From: Paenirhizobium daejeonense | Lineage (GTDB): Bacteria; Pseudomonadota; Alphaproteobacteria; Rhizobiales; Rhizobiaceae | DNA: 64,000 nucleotides | Assembly (NCBI RefSeq): GCF_014280875.1 | Contig: NZ_JACLAL010000001.1 | Coordinates: 310,001 to 374,000 of the forward strand | Direction: 5' to 3' | Part shown: one piece after another, positions 8,441 to 16,545 of the stretch | Layout: the number at the start of each line of letters is the position of its first letter | How positions within the stretch are numbered: position 1 is the first letter of the stretch | Program-made: the position numbers and the translations under genes | Notes under the pieces: model-generated | Seen by the model: only the letters and a program-made list of their open reading frames with translations | Told to the model about the DNA's origin: nothing | The model's database searches: none

Positions 8441-8929
8441 ATGACTGAAGATAACGATATCACCCTGCCACGGCCCCCAGTCGTGATCATCCGCGCTGCC
8501 AAGCGTCAGGATCTTCCGGCGCTCAACGAAATGATTGCATCGCTCGCCGCCCATCATGGCGACGCCTCTGCCATGACGCCGGAAAAGCTGGAGCGCGACC
8601 TCTTCGGCCCCATGCCATGGATTTCCGCCCTTGTTGCCGATAGCGGCGAAGGCCTGATCGGCTACGCCATTCTGGTGCCGCTCTACAAGGCCCAGGAAGG
8701 CAAGCGCGGCATGGACCTGCATCACCTCTATGTCCGTGACGGCCAGCGCGGTAACGGCATCGGCCAGCATCTTGTCGCGCGTGCGAAAGAGATGGCGCGC
8801 CAGTCCGGTTGCGACTACCTTTCCGTCAGCGCCGCCACCGGTAACTTCGCAGCCCATCGCTTCTACGAGCACATGGATTTCGTTCCGCGTCCGGTCACGG
8901 GCATGCGCTACATGCAGGCCCTGTCCTGA
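8441..8929 (+). CDS. GNAT family N-acetyltransferase
   Basis: 162-residue acetyl-CoA-dependent N-acetyltransferase. The acetyl-CoA loop is visible as RDGQRGNGIGQHLVARA (motif A, about 100-116), and the C-terminal motif B region is NFAAHRFYEHMDF. The protein resembles small diamine/amino-acid acetyltransferases of the family, but the acceptor cannot be assigned. The ATG at 8441 follows GGGAAGCG. The next gene, a DJ-1/PfpI protein, begins 42 bases after the stop on the same strand, so the two may form an operon. Confidence 0.85.
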   Translation: MTEDNDITLPRPPVVIIRAAKRQDLPALNEMIASLAAHHGDASAMTPEKLERDLFGPMPWISALVADSGEGLIGYAILVPLYKAQEGKRGMDLHHLYVRDGQRGNGIGQHLVARAKEMARQSGCDYLSVSAATGNFAAHRFYEHMDFVPRPVTGMRYMQALS

Positions 8930-8971
8930 GTCTCGACCGCTTACGAAACGCTGTTTGCGAAGGAAAATCGC

Positions 8972-9538
8972 ATGCCCCGTATTATCGTCGCCCTGCAGGA
9001 CGACTTCGCCGATTGGGAACCCGCACTCCTGATGGCCGCCGCGCGCTACTATCTGGATTGTGAGGTTCTCACAGCCTCGCCGGATGGCAAGCCGGTAACC
9101 TCGATGGGCGGTCTCAAGGTGACGCCCGACATCAGCTTTGCCGAAATCGATCCGGCCAGCTCCGATGCGCTGGTCATTCCCGGCGGTTATGCCTGGGAAA
9201 AAGGCAAGGCCTTCGATTTTTCCGGGCTTGCGAACGGTTTCCATGCGAAGGGCAAGATCGTCGGCGGCATCTGCGCGGCCGCAAGCGCGCTTGCGGCGAC
9301 CGGCGTTCTGGATGGTGTCGCCCATACCGGCAATTCGCTTGCCTCGCACAGCAAATATCCCGGCTATCACGGTGCCGGGCGATACGTCGACCGGCCGCAG
9401 GCCGTCTCCGATGGCGGCATTGTGACCGCGCCCGGCAATTCTCCGGTGACGTTTACCGCGGAAGTGCTGAAGGCGCTGGGCCTCTGGGGGCCGGCTGCCG
9501 AGAGCGAAATCACGGCATTCTCCGCCGAGCATCGATGA
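8972..9538 (+). CDS. DJ-1/PfpI family protein (class I amidotransferase-like)
   Basis: 188-residue protein of the DJ-1/PfpI superfamily. The nucleophile elbow is GGICAAAS, with the reactive cysteine after the IVGGIC strand, and PGG.AW near residue 65 forms the neighbouring loop. A His follows in NSLASHSK. Members act as glyoxalases, deglycases or chaperones; which one applies is not shown by the sequence. The Shine-Dalgarno GAAGGAAA precedes the ATG. It probably shares a transcript with the GNAT gene upstream. Confidence 0.83.
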   Translation: MPRIIVALQDDFADWEPALLMAAARYYLDCEVLTASPDGKPVTSMGGLKVTPDISFAEIDPASSDALVIPGGYAWEKGKAFDFSGLANGFHAKGKIVGGICAAASALAATGVLDGVAHTGNSLASHSKYPGYHGAGRYVDRPQAVSDGGIVTAPGNSPVTFTAEVLKALGLWGPAAESEITAFSAEHR

Positions 9539-9554
9539 TATGACGCGGCCTGGA

Positions 9555-9658
9555 GCATAATCCGACCGGAGCGAAGCGAAGATCGATAAGATTATGGCGC
9601 AAAAAGAAAGCCTTAGGCCGACGGTCCGATTCATTCGGATCGAAACGCGGTCTAGAGC
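9555..9658. repeat. Rhizobiaceae-type intergenic palindromic repeat
   Basis: A composite element: CATAATC (9556-9562) pairs with GATTATG (9590-9596), and a second part reads TCCGATTCATTCGGATCGAA and ends in CTAGAGC. These segments resemble intergenic repeats scattered in Rhizobiaceae genomes (from memory, not checked). Its right end supplies the TAG stop codon of the small minus-strand gene at 9652. Confidence 0.5.
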
Positions 9659-9933
9659 ACTTCCAGTGCGCGGCGGATGTCGCGGCTGTTCAGGCTGAAG
9701 GCGTCGCCTTCGGGTCTTTCGCGTCTGAGCTTGCGATCGGCGGCGAGAAGGAAGGCCGGGTGATGCTGGCCGAACCAGTCCATGCAGTCCTGAGGTGTCG
9801 GAGAGGTCTGTCCCGTCAGGCTGCGAAACGCCAGACGGTGGACGAAGCTGCGGCAGCCTGAAGCTTCATGCAGGAAGACCAGCGCATCGACATCGATGCG
9901 CCAGTCGAATTCGGGGCAGGGGCTTCCTGCCAT
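9652..9933 (-). CDS. Small hypothetical protein
   Basis: 93-residue protein I do not recognise. It starts MAGSPCPEFDWRID, has a central WFGQHHPAFLLAADRKLRRERPEGD region and ends NSRDIRRALEVL. No membrane segment or signal peptide. The ATG at 9933 lacks a good Shine-Dalgarno and the stop codon falls in the intergenic repeat, so the 3' end may have been shaped by repeat insertion. It is probably a real lineage-specific gene, but this is uncertain. Confidence 0.5.
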   Translation of the reverse strand: MAGSPCPEFDWRIDVDALVFLHEASGCRSFVHRLAFRSLTGQTSPTPQDCMDWFGQHHPAFLLAADRKLRRERPEGDAFSLNSRDIRRALEVL

Positions 9934-10234
9934 ATCGGATCAGGCTTCGAAGCGACGGCGGAAATAGCCGCTTAATGCGCCGAGCAGTCATGACCCCTGA
10001 ACTGCCTTCCCGGATTGCTCCAGTGGCGTTGTCGTTCAGGCGTTCACCGCTCACAGCTGCGGGGGCAGCCACGAATCGAGCCCCGTCAGGGTCGTCCCTA
10101 TCGTGTTCCCTATTAATCCCCGAAGCGCCGCTTCCGGGGAACCATCGGAAGCCACTATCGGAGGCTGCAAAGGCCGTGTCAGTCGCCAGTCATGCAACGG
10201 GCGAGAAATTTCAGGGGGGTGAGGCCGTTCTGCT
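9934..10234. other. Intergenic region, one hairpin
   Basis: About 300 bases with no convincing gene. The only structure is a hairpin at 10118-10139 (CCCCG-AAGCG / CGCTT-CGGGG with single-base irregularities). Read on the minus strand it is followed by ATTAATAG and could terminate the small gene at 10235-10459. Confidence 0.5.
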
Positions 10235-10459
10235 TCAGTGCCGGACCGGAGGATTTTCCGACCATTTCTGCAGCGTCGTCTTGATCAGGATCAGTGCCGC
10301 CTGCTGGGCGTGGTCCCGTTCGCGCGGGTCTACGATGCCGGACAGACGTTTTTCGAAGGCGGTAACGGTCTCATTGACCCAGCGATGCAGGGCAGGGTCG
10401 GGATAGTTGTCGAGCAGCGAGCGCAATGCGCTCTCCATCCGACGTCGTTCTATGCTCAT
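10235..10459 (-). CDS. Small hypothetical protein
   Basis: 74-residue protein beginning MSIERRRMESALRSLLDNYPDPALHRWV and ending with a helical segment AQQAALILIKTTLQKW. It looks all-helical and soluble. No family recognised. The ATG at 10459 has GGAGAGC about 8 bases upstream, which supports this start over the longer open frame extending to 10615. It lies downstream of, and on the same strand as, the cytochrome genes, with a 170-base gap. Confidence 0.6.
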   Translation of the reverse strand: MSIERRRMESALRSLLDNYPDPALHRWVNETVTAFEKRLSGIVDPRERDHAQQAALILIKTTLQKWSENPPVRH

Positions 10460-10629
10460 GCCGTTTTCGCTCTCCAAGTGACGGCGGACACTCTGTCGGG
10501 TGAGGCTTGCGCGATGCTGTATTTTAGAATTCTCGCAGCGACGCTTTCGGCGCTGTGGGGGAATGCCGGCCTTGCTTTCCGGCTGGTCGGCGTGACGTTC
10601 TTTGCGAAACGCCACGCCCCCGGATCGTG

Positions 10630-11547
10630 TTATTTCACTGCCGGTATCGCCTTCAGATACGCGGCGATCGCCTCGCGGTCATCGGCGGTGATCGCCGCCA
10701 TGTTCTTCTGCACCTCGACCATGGAGCCGCCGACGCTGTCGAACTCGGGCGTGAAGCCGGTTTCGAGATAGCCGACGATATCGCCCTCCGACCATGAGCC
10801 GATGCTTTCCGAGCCGGGCGTGATGTTGGGGATCTTACCTTCGCCTTCCGGGTTCGGGCCGCCGGCCAGCCATTTGCCGGCCTCGAAACCGCCAAGCGCG
10901 TCGCGCGGCGTATGGCATTCGCCGCAATGGCCCGGTCCCTCGACCAGATACTGGCCACGCTTCAACTTATCGTCTCGCGCGGTGAGCGTGACGCGCGGCG
11001 CGTCGTTGAAATAGAGGAGTTTCCAGCCGCCGAGAACAAGGCGGATGTTGAAGGGAAACGGCAACTCATGCGCGGGCGCCACGGCGTCGCTGGCCGGCAC
11101 CGTCTTGAGGAAGCCGTAGAGGTCGTTGATGTCCTTCGGCGTCATGCGCGCATAGGAGCCGTAGGGGAATGACGGGTAAAGATGTTCGCCGTTGCGACCG
11201 ACGCCGCGGGTCATGGCGTCGCCGAATTGCGCAAGCGTCCAGCTGCCGATGCCGGCCGTCGGGCTGCTGGAGATATTGGGCGCGTAGAACGTGCCGAACG
11301 GGCTTTTCAGCGGCGCGCCGCCGGAAAGGATGAGGCGAGCATCGCCTTCCGCGCCGGATGCCGCGTGACAGCTTGCACAGCCGCCGGCGAAAAACACGTC
11401 TCGTCCGTTGACGAGATCGGGTTCGCCGAGATCGGCCCAGTGCGAGGGATCCTGTCTCGTCGGCGCGGTAATGAACACGAAGGCAGCGGCTCCCGCCGCG
11501 CCAAGTGCGACCAGGGCGCCAAGTCCCTTCAGCAGTTTCGATGCCAT
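10630..11547 (-). CDS. Membrane-anchored diheme cytochrome c
   Basis: 305-residue cytochrome c with one N-terminal membrane anchor (about 8-27) and two class I heme domains: CASCH at 57-61 and CGECH at 208-212. The spacing and the segments GRDVFFAGGCASCH and GQYLVEGPGHCGECHTPRD match the cytochrome subunit of membrane alcohol/aldehyde dehydrogenases. No dehydrogenase subunit is adjacent, so its electron donor is unknown; a PQQ enzyme (28.5 kb) would be a candidate only by family resemblance. The start at 11547 follows GGAGGGTGCC. It is in tandem with the cytochrome c' gene. Confidence 0.88.
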   Translation of the reverse strand: MASKLLKGLGALVALGAAGAAAFVFITAPTRQDPSHWADLGEPDLVNGRDVFFAGGCASCHAASGAEGDARLILSGGAPLKSPFGTFYAPNISSSPTAGIGSWTLAQFGDAMTRGVGRNGEHLYPSFPYGSYARMTPKDINDLYGFLKTVPASDAVAPAHELPFPFNIRLVLGGWKLLYFNDAPRVTLTARDDKLKRGQYLVEGPGHCGECHTPRDALGGFEAGKWLAGGPNPEGEGKIPNITPGSESIGSWSEGDIVGYLETGFTPEFDSVGGSMVEVQKNMAAITADDREAIAAYLKAIPAVK

Positions 11548-11648
11548 GGCACCCTCCAGCCTCTCTTGTCTTGTAAAAATAACGCGGCAAAATGCCGGTG
11601 CCGGCTCTGCTTTATGCAAAGCGCGGCGACCGGCATTTCGCCTGACGC

Positions 11649-12092
11649 TTATTTCTTCAGGCGGTAGGACTGGTGACAGTCGCCACAGGTGCTGCCGACG
11701 GCCTTCATGACCGCGCCGACGCCTGCCTGGTCGACCGGCATGGCGGCGAGCTGCGCATCAGCGGCGGCCCCGAGGGCGTGTGCCTTTGCCTTGAAGTCAT
11801 CCATGTTTTCCCAGATCTTCGGGCTGGCTTCGGTGTCGAGGCCGACTTCCGAACCGGCCGGGAACTGGTCGGGGAATGCCTTGGCGACTTCCGACATCGT
11901 GGTCAGCGAAGCCTTCACGACCTCTGCATCGAAGGGCTTCTCGCCCTTGGCGATGGCGCCGATAGCGCCCATTGCGCCACCGACCTTCTTCATCATCTCC
12001 TGCCGGACGACCTGCGCCTCGTTCGCAGCGATCGCGGCGCTCATCCCGAGACAGGCGATGGCGGCAGCGGCCATGACAAGTTTCAGCTTCAT
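11649..12092 (-). CDS. Cytochrome c'/c556
   Basis: 147-residue periplasmic class II cytochrome. A cleavable signal peptide (MKLKLVMAAAAIACLGMSAAIA) is followed by a four-helix bundle, and the heme motif CGDCH sits near the C-terminus followed by QSYRLKK, as the class requires. Cytochromes c' bind NO and are often tied to NO defence or electron transfer. The start at 12092 puts the signal peptide at the N-terminus; the open frame extends to 12239 without support. The diheme cytochrome c lies about 100 bases downstream. An imperfect FNR-like sequence (TTGAT-N4-ATCCA) is at 12225-12238. Confidence 0.88.
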   Translation of the reverse strand: MKLKLVMAAAAIACLGMSAAIAANEAQVVRQEMMKKVGGAMGAIGAIAKGEKPFDAEVVKASLTTMSEVAKAFPDQFPAGSEVGLDTEASPKIWENMDDFKAKAHALGAAADAQLAAMPVDQAGVGAVMKAVGSTCGDCHQSYRLKK

Positions 12093-12255
12093 CGATTTCT
12101 CCGTTTGTGTCGGCCGGACGTGCCGGCGGTTCTGGGGGCGCCTGAGGGGCAACTGGATGTTTGCAAAATTCACAAGGCGGAATGAAGTCACATTCCGGTG
12201 ATGCTCGAAAATGATGTCAAAGATTTGATTTTTATCCAAAAATCTCTCCGGGAAA

Positions 12256-12894
12256 CTAGGTGGCCGAGGTGACGCCGTGGATTAGCGTGAGCGCGGCAGC
12301 GACGATCAGCAGGGCGCCGGCAGCGCGCCCGATCCAGATCGTCATCGCCGGCCGCGCGGTCAGCAGGTGGCGGGCTCTGTCACCAGCCAAGGCCACCGCG
12401 CCATAGACGCCGCCCTGCACAGTAACGGTCATCAGCCCCAGCACGAGACCCTGCGCAAGGATCGGTCCATAGACGGGTTTCAGGAATTGAGGATAGACCG
12501 CGATCACGAAGAGATAGGCCTTGGGATTGAGCAGGCAGGTCGTCACCGCCCGTCGGAATGTGGTGAGGAGCGTAGTTGGCCCCGCCCCATCGACGGTGCC
12601 GACGGTAATTGTACCTCTTGCCAGCGAAAGGCCGATCCACATCATGTAGATTGCGCCTGCAATCACGAGGGGCAGGAACAGACGCGGAGCGTAAGCGACA
12701 AGGATGCCGGTGCCGAGCGTACCGTAAAGCGAATGCACTGTTCCACCTGCCATCATGCCTGCCGTCGCGGTAAAGCCGGCCTTGCGTCCTCCGGCAAGAG
12801 CGCTTGCCAGGACATAGATCATGTCCATGCCCGGCACTATGATGATGCCGAAAACCAGCAGAAAGAACAGCCAGAGCGTTTGCGTGTAGTCCAT
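12256..12894 (-). CDS. LysE/RhtB family exporter
   Basis: 212-residue inner-membrane protein of the LysE/RhtB family, typically exporting amino acids or their analogues. Six hydrophobic helices can be read, and the N-terminal FGIIIVPGMDMIYVLASALAGGRKAGFTATAG segment is the family signature area. The ATG at 12894 follows GAGGATACTGAC. It is divergent from the WYL-domain regulator at 13022, and a perfect palindrome lies between the two, so this exporter is the likely regulated target. Confidence 0.88.
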   Translation of the reverse strand: MDYTQTLWLFFLLVFGIIIVPGMDMIYVLASALAGGRKAGFTATAGMMAGGTVHSLYGTLGTGILVAYAPRLFLPLVIAGAIYMMWIGLSLARGTITVGTVDGAGPTTLLTTFRRAVTTCLLNPKAYLFVIAVYPQFLKPVYGPILAQGLVLGLMTVTVQGGVYGAVALAGDRARHLLTARPAMTIWIGRAAGALLIVAAALTLIHGVTSAT

Positions 12895-12978
12895 GTCAGT
12901 ATCCTCGGGTAAGAAAGTCCACCGGAGGTCAAAAATTTCCGGTTTCACAGGAGTTTGTGGGCTTTCTTAAAAGTCCCC

Positions 12979-13000
12979 AACTGACATCATTGTGTCAGTT
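12979..13000. promoter_or_regulatory. Palindromic operator in the LysE/WYL-regulator gap
   Basis: AACTGACA-TCATTG-TGTCAGTT, a perfect 8-base inverted repeat with a 6-base spacer. It lies 22 bases before the regulator start (13022) and 85 bases before the exporter start (12894), placed to control both divergent promoters. Confidence 0.6.
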
Positions 13001-13021
13001 GTCTCGCCGGGAGTTGAGGAA

Positions 13022-13723
13022 ATGAGAAAGGCTGCGCGTCTCTTCGAGATCATTCAGATCCTTCGGCTTTCCCGCCATGCGGTCACTGCGGCCGAAATCG
13101 CCGAGCGGCTGGAGGTCACGCCCCGCTCGATCTATCGCGACATCGTCGCATTGCAGGCGATGCGCGTGCCTATCGAGGGCGAGCGTGGCCTTGGCTACAT
13201 TCTGCGCCCCGGTTTCGACCTGCCGCCGCTGATGTTTTCCGTCGAGGAAACCGAGGCGATCGTGCTTGGGTTGGCCCTTCTGGATCGAACCGGGGATCGG
13301 TCACTCAAGACGGCGGCGCGCACCGTCAACGACAAGATTTCCGCTGCCGTGCCGGAGCCGTTGAGGCGCAGCCTGCAGGCGCCGGTGCTGAAGGCCTGGG
13401 GAAGCGTGGCGGCCACCCCCGCGACGCTCGATCTTGCTGCCGTTCGCGGAGCTATCCGGGACGAGCAGTCCCTCGATCTGACCTATCGGGATGCCGGAGA
13501 CCGGCAGACCGAGCGTCGTGTGCGGCCGATAGCGCTGATTTATTATTCTGATACGATGAATCTCGTTGGCTGGTGCGAACTGCGTTCGGCGATCCGCAAT
13601 TTCCGTGTGGATCGGGTTATCGTCTGCTCGCTGGCGCCGACTTTCTTCCGGGGAGAGGGGGATATGCTGAGAAGGCGCTGGATGGATGGATGGGTTGATG
13701 GCTCGGGAATGAGGGATTCCTGA
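13022..13723 (+). CDS. HTH regulator with WYL domain (YafY/DeoR-like)
   Basis: 233-residue transcription factor. An N-terminal HTH_11-type winged helix (RLFEIIQILRLSRHAVTAAEIAERLEVTPRSIYRDIVAL) is followed by a WYL ligand-sensing domain (about 125-210; RVRPIALIYYSDTMNLVGWCELR). The ATG at 13022 is preceded by GGGAGTTGAGGA. A longer GTG start at 12992 would overlap the palindromic operator and is rejected. Divergent placement from the LysE exporter suggests it senses the exported compound. Confidence 0.85.
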   Translation: MRKAARLFEIIQILRLSRHAVTAAEIAERLEVTPRSIYRDIVALQAMRVPIEGERGLGYILRPGFDLPPLMFSVEETEAIVLGLALLDRTGDRSLKTAARTVNDKISAAVPEPLRRSLQAPVLKAWGSVAATPATLDLAAVRGAIRDEQSLDLTYRDAGDRQTERRVRPIALIYYSDTMNLVGWCELRSAIRNFRVDRVIVCSLAPTFFRGEGDMLRRRWMDGWVDGSGMRDS

Positions 13724-13794
13724 GTGCAATATTCCGGTTTTGTGCTTTCTTAACAGCGAAACCATATGATGACGCATCCAACGGGGAGTTTGGC

Positions 13795-15018
13795 ATGATC
13801 ACGACGGGGTCGCAGGAGGCATGGCGTAAAGGATGGCGGCAGCGGCCGCTTCTGTTGATTATTTCGCTTGCCGGGATTGCACTTTTTGCCGCTCTAGTCG
13901 GGTTTATGCTCGGCCTTATCAATCCCGATGCCGATGTCTTTGCCGGCCGCAACCATGTGAATGTGTGGCTGGGATCCTCGCTGCTGCTCTCGGGAAATGC
14001 GATGGAGCTTTTCCGCGGAGCGGAAGTCTACTCTACCCATGTGCTCTCGGTGTTTGGGGTCGGGGCCGGCTGGCAGTACTGGAGCTATCTTCCCCATGCG
14101 CTGCTGGTTTTCGCGCCGTTTTCCCTTATGCCTTATCTGCCTTCGGCGCTCGTCTTCCTGATGGCGACACTGGCGCTTTACGGTCATGCCGTCAGCCTGC
14201 AGGATCGCGATTTCCCGCCGTTCTCGGCACTGCTCCTGCTGCCCTTTCTTCTGGCCAATATCCTCGCTGCCGATAGCGGCTATCTGACCGCGGCCCTGAT
14301 GCTTTACGGTCTCGGCCTTCGCGATCGTCATCCCGTACTCGCGGGCATCGCCATCGGGGTGCTGACGATCAAGCCGCAGCTCGGCCTTCTGCTGCCGGTC
14401 CTTTTGATCTTCGAGGGCAATTGGCGCACCTTCCTCGCCGCGGTGGCGACGGCTCTCGTGATGGTGGCGCTGTCGCTTGCGCTTGTCGGCGTGAATGGTT
14501 GGATCGGCTATGCCGCGTTCAATGCGCCCTACCAGATCTACCTGATGAACAATCTGGGCGGGTTCTTTCCCAATCTGGTGCCCTCTGTCTTCGGCTCCAT
14601 GCGTAGCCTCGGCTTCCCCGCCGAAGCTGCCCGGCTGTTTCATATGCCGGTGGCGCTGGCCGCCATCGCGGCCTTTATCTGGAGCCTGATGCGGCTCCAG
14701 TCGCCGCTTGCCCGTTCCCGCAGCCTGCTCTACGCCACCTTCCTGATCTCGCCTTATACGCAAAGCCATGATCTCGGCGCGCTGGCGGCTCTCGCGGCCC
14801 TTGCCGCCCGGCCGGAGCCGGCGCTTCCCCGGAGCCTCGCCATGCTGCGCATCATACTCTCGGTGCTGGTCGCCCTCGTGCCGCTCGTTACCCTTCTGCT
14901 TGGCCTGAAAGGGCTGCCGCTCGCACCGCTGGTGCTGCTGCTGGCCTATGGCCTGACGCTTGCGACCGACAGGATGCTGGAGGCAAGTGCCGCGCCGGCA
15001 CGCGTCCAGATGGCCTAG
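13795..15018 (+). CDS. GT87/DUF2029-like multi-spanning membrane protein
   Basis: 407-residue polytopic membrane protein with about ten hydrophobic helices. The N-terminal loop NPDADVFAGRNHVNVWLGSSLLLSG and the later GVLTIKPQLGLLLPVLLI segment are typical of the GT87 (DUF2029) family, polyprenyl-phosphate-sugar-dependent glycosyltransferases of which mycobacterial mannosyltransferases are known members. The acceptor here is unknown. ATG at 13795 has ACGGGGAG upstream. It is convergent with, and overlaps by 4 bases, the phosphoesterase at 15015. Confidence 0.75.
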   Translation: MITTGSQEAWRKGWRQRPLLLIISLAGIALFAALVGFMLGLINPDADVFAGRNHVNVWLGSSLLLSGNAMELFRGAEVYSTHVLSVFGVGAGWQYWSYLPHALLVFAPFSLMPYLPSALVFLMATLALYGHAVSLQDRDFPPFSALLLLPFLLANILAADSGYLTAALMLYGLGLRDRHPVLAGIAIGVLTIKPQLGLLLPVLLIFEGNWRTFLAAVATALVMVALSLALVGVNGWIGYAAFNAPYQIYLMNNLGGFFPNLVPSVFGSMRSLGFPAEAARLFHMPVALAAIAAFIWSLMRLQSPLARSRSLLYATFLISPYTQSHDLGALAALAALAARPEPALPRSLAMLRIILSVLVALVPLVTLLLGLKGLPLAPLVLLLAYGLTLATDRMLEASAAPARVQMA

Positions 15019-15893
15019 CCGGCAATCGATGCGGTATTCGCCGACGTGATGGAAAGCCGGCGGTCTTCCTCGCGGCCGAACCCATGGATTTCCAGCCGTT
15101 CGTCAAACAGTTCGACCACGGAAAACGCATTCTCGTCCGGTGTGTCGACCATGCCCTTCATGTTGACGAAATGGGTGCCGTTCAGCAGGCCGTAATTGCC
15201 GGCGTGGTTATGACCGCAGAAATAGGCCAGAGCCGCAGGCGATCTTGAGATCACGCCAGCCACCTCTTCGGCACCCCAGAGATTGTGATCGTTTGCCGGA
15301 GCGAGTGGATAATGGCCCATCACGATCGCGGGTTCGCCTGTCGCTTCGGCAAGTTTCAGCCGTTCGTCCAGCCATTCGGTCTGCGCAGCGCTCATGCCGG
15401 CATTCCACGTCTGGGCGTTCGCGGCGCCGGCGGCGCGCAATGCTTCAAGCCGGGTCTCGGCCTCCTGTCGACGGGCGTCGCCCGGCGGTGGCGCGAACAG
15501 CGAAACCTCGTTGCCATCGGTGAGGATCACGCGCACGCCCTTGCAGACGAAATCGTAATAGGGCGAGGGCATGCCGAGCCTGTCGTGGATTTCCGCCAGA
15601 TGTTCCGGTGCGACGGCGAAATCGTGATTGCCGGGCAGGAAGAGCGTTCGGTGGCGAAGGCCGCTATAGACGTCGAGCACGCGGTCGAAATTGTCAAAAT
15701 CCCGGTCGATCACGTCGCCGAGCGTGACGACGAAATCGAGATCCTCGGCGTTCAGCCGGGCAATCGCGGCCTCAAGCTTGTCGAGGCTCTTTGCGTAGTA
15801 GCGATTGAGCGTCAGGTTGGGTTCGATCGGCGCATATTGCGGATCGGCGATCAGGCCGAAGCGGAGGCGGGGAAGAAGACTGTCTGAGGGCAT
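15015..15893 (-). CDS. Metallophosphoesterase, ADPRibase-Mn-like
   Basis: 292-residue calcineurin-like phosphoesterase. Metal-binding motifs in order: D17-P-Q19 (LIADPQY, with Gln replacing the usual His), GDVIDRD, GNHD, GHYP and GHNHAG. The DxQ first motif and the RYYAKSLDKLEAAIARLN segment are the marks of the Mn-dependent ADP-ribose/CDP-alcohol diphosphatase family, so hydrolysis of ADP-ribose-like pyrophosphates is the best guess. No signal peptide; cytoplasmic. Its end overlaps the GT87-like gene on the opposite strand. Confidence 0.83.
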   Translation of the reverse strand: MPSDSLLPRLRFGLIADPQYAPIEPNLTLNRYYAKSLDKLEAAIARLNAEDLDFVVTLGDVIDRDFDNFDRVLDVYSGLRHRTLFLPGNHDFAVAPEHLAEIHDRLGMPSPYYDFVCKGVRVILTDGNEVSLFAPPPGDARRQEAETRLEALRAAGAANAQTWNAGMSAAQTEWLDERLKLAEATGEPAIVMGHYPLAPANDHNLWGAEEVAGVISRSPAALAYFCGHNHAGNYGLLNGTHFVNMKGMVDTPDENAFSVVELFDERLEIHGFGREEDRRLSITSANTASIAG

Positions 15894-16035
15894 GTTCTAC
15901 ACATCATGAAAACCAGCCGCGGGAATAGGCCGCCGGTATGACAGTCGTGTGACGCGGATCGCCGGTGTTGACCGCCGGCGATCTTTTCCCGAGATGGAAA
16001 GGCTTGGCCCGCTCCGGTATTCCGGGGGGACGACG

Positions 16036-16545
16036 TCAGAGAACCTTCGCCACGTAGATGTCGCCTGCCGGCAGCGGCAGAAGACGTTCGGCCATCTCGA
16101 CCTTCAGCGCCTCGTGGCGAGCGGTTTCGTCTTCCGTCTTGTCCTTCTTGGCGCCGAGCGTGACGAACTCCTCGCGCACATGGCCAGGCTTGATCCTCAC
16201 CTCGACGGTTTTGCCCCTGTAGGTGAAGCGCCAGACATAGGGGCCGGGAGGATCGGAAATCACATCCTTGCCGCCGAGGCTTCGGTCGACCGTCAGCCGC
16301 CCGTCCGTCAGGACCCGCGTTGCCATTTCGATGGCATCACGACCGCCGGGGCCTGGAAATGCGGTGACCACGGTGATTTCGCGGCGCTCCGGCGGCGTGT
16401 CGGCGAGAAGGGGAAAAGCCGCCTGCATCGCCTTCAATCCATGCACCACGCCGCCCGGAAATCCGCCGCCGTGATAGGCGTTGATATCGGCGAAGGTGAA
16501 AGTGAGGTTCTTGCCGCCTTCGCGGACGGTAATCGTGTCATGCAT
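16036..16545 (-). CDS. FmdE-like protein lacking the usual cysteines
   Basis: 169-residue protein, last gene of the ABC operon. The N-terminal segment FADINAYHGGGFPGGVVHGLKA and the later AFPGPGGRDAIEMATRVLTDGRL and YVWRFTYRGKTVEVRIKPG segments resemble the FmdE fold (His-Gly-His-Cys-Pro-Gly, then a Cys-containing DAIQ loop, then a K/R-rich strand), but Phe stands where FmdE has Cys at both loops. The protein has no Cys at all. It overlaps the upstream gene by 8 bases, so it is translationally coupled. The FmdE assignment is by eye; function is unknown. Confidence 0.65.
   Translation of the reverse strand: MHDTITVREGGKNLTFTFADINAYHGGGFPGGVVHGLKAMQAAFPLLADTPPERREITVVTAFPGPGGRDAIEMATRVLTDGRLTVDRSLGGKDVISDPPGPYVWRFTYRGKTVEVRIKPGHVREEFVTLGAKKDKTEDETARHEALKVEMAERLLPLPAGDIYVAKVL

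Noticed and set aside
12225..12238. TTGAT-N4-ATCCA as an FNR box before cytochrome c'
   Set aside because: One arm mismatched and 133 bases from the start; mentioned only as a possibility.
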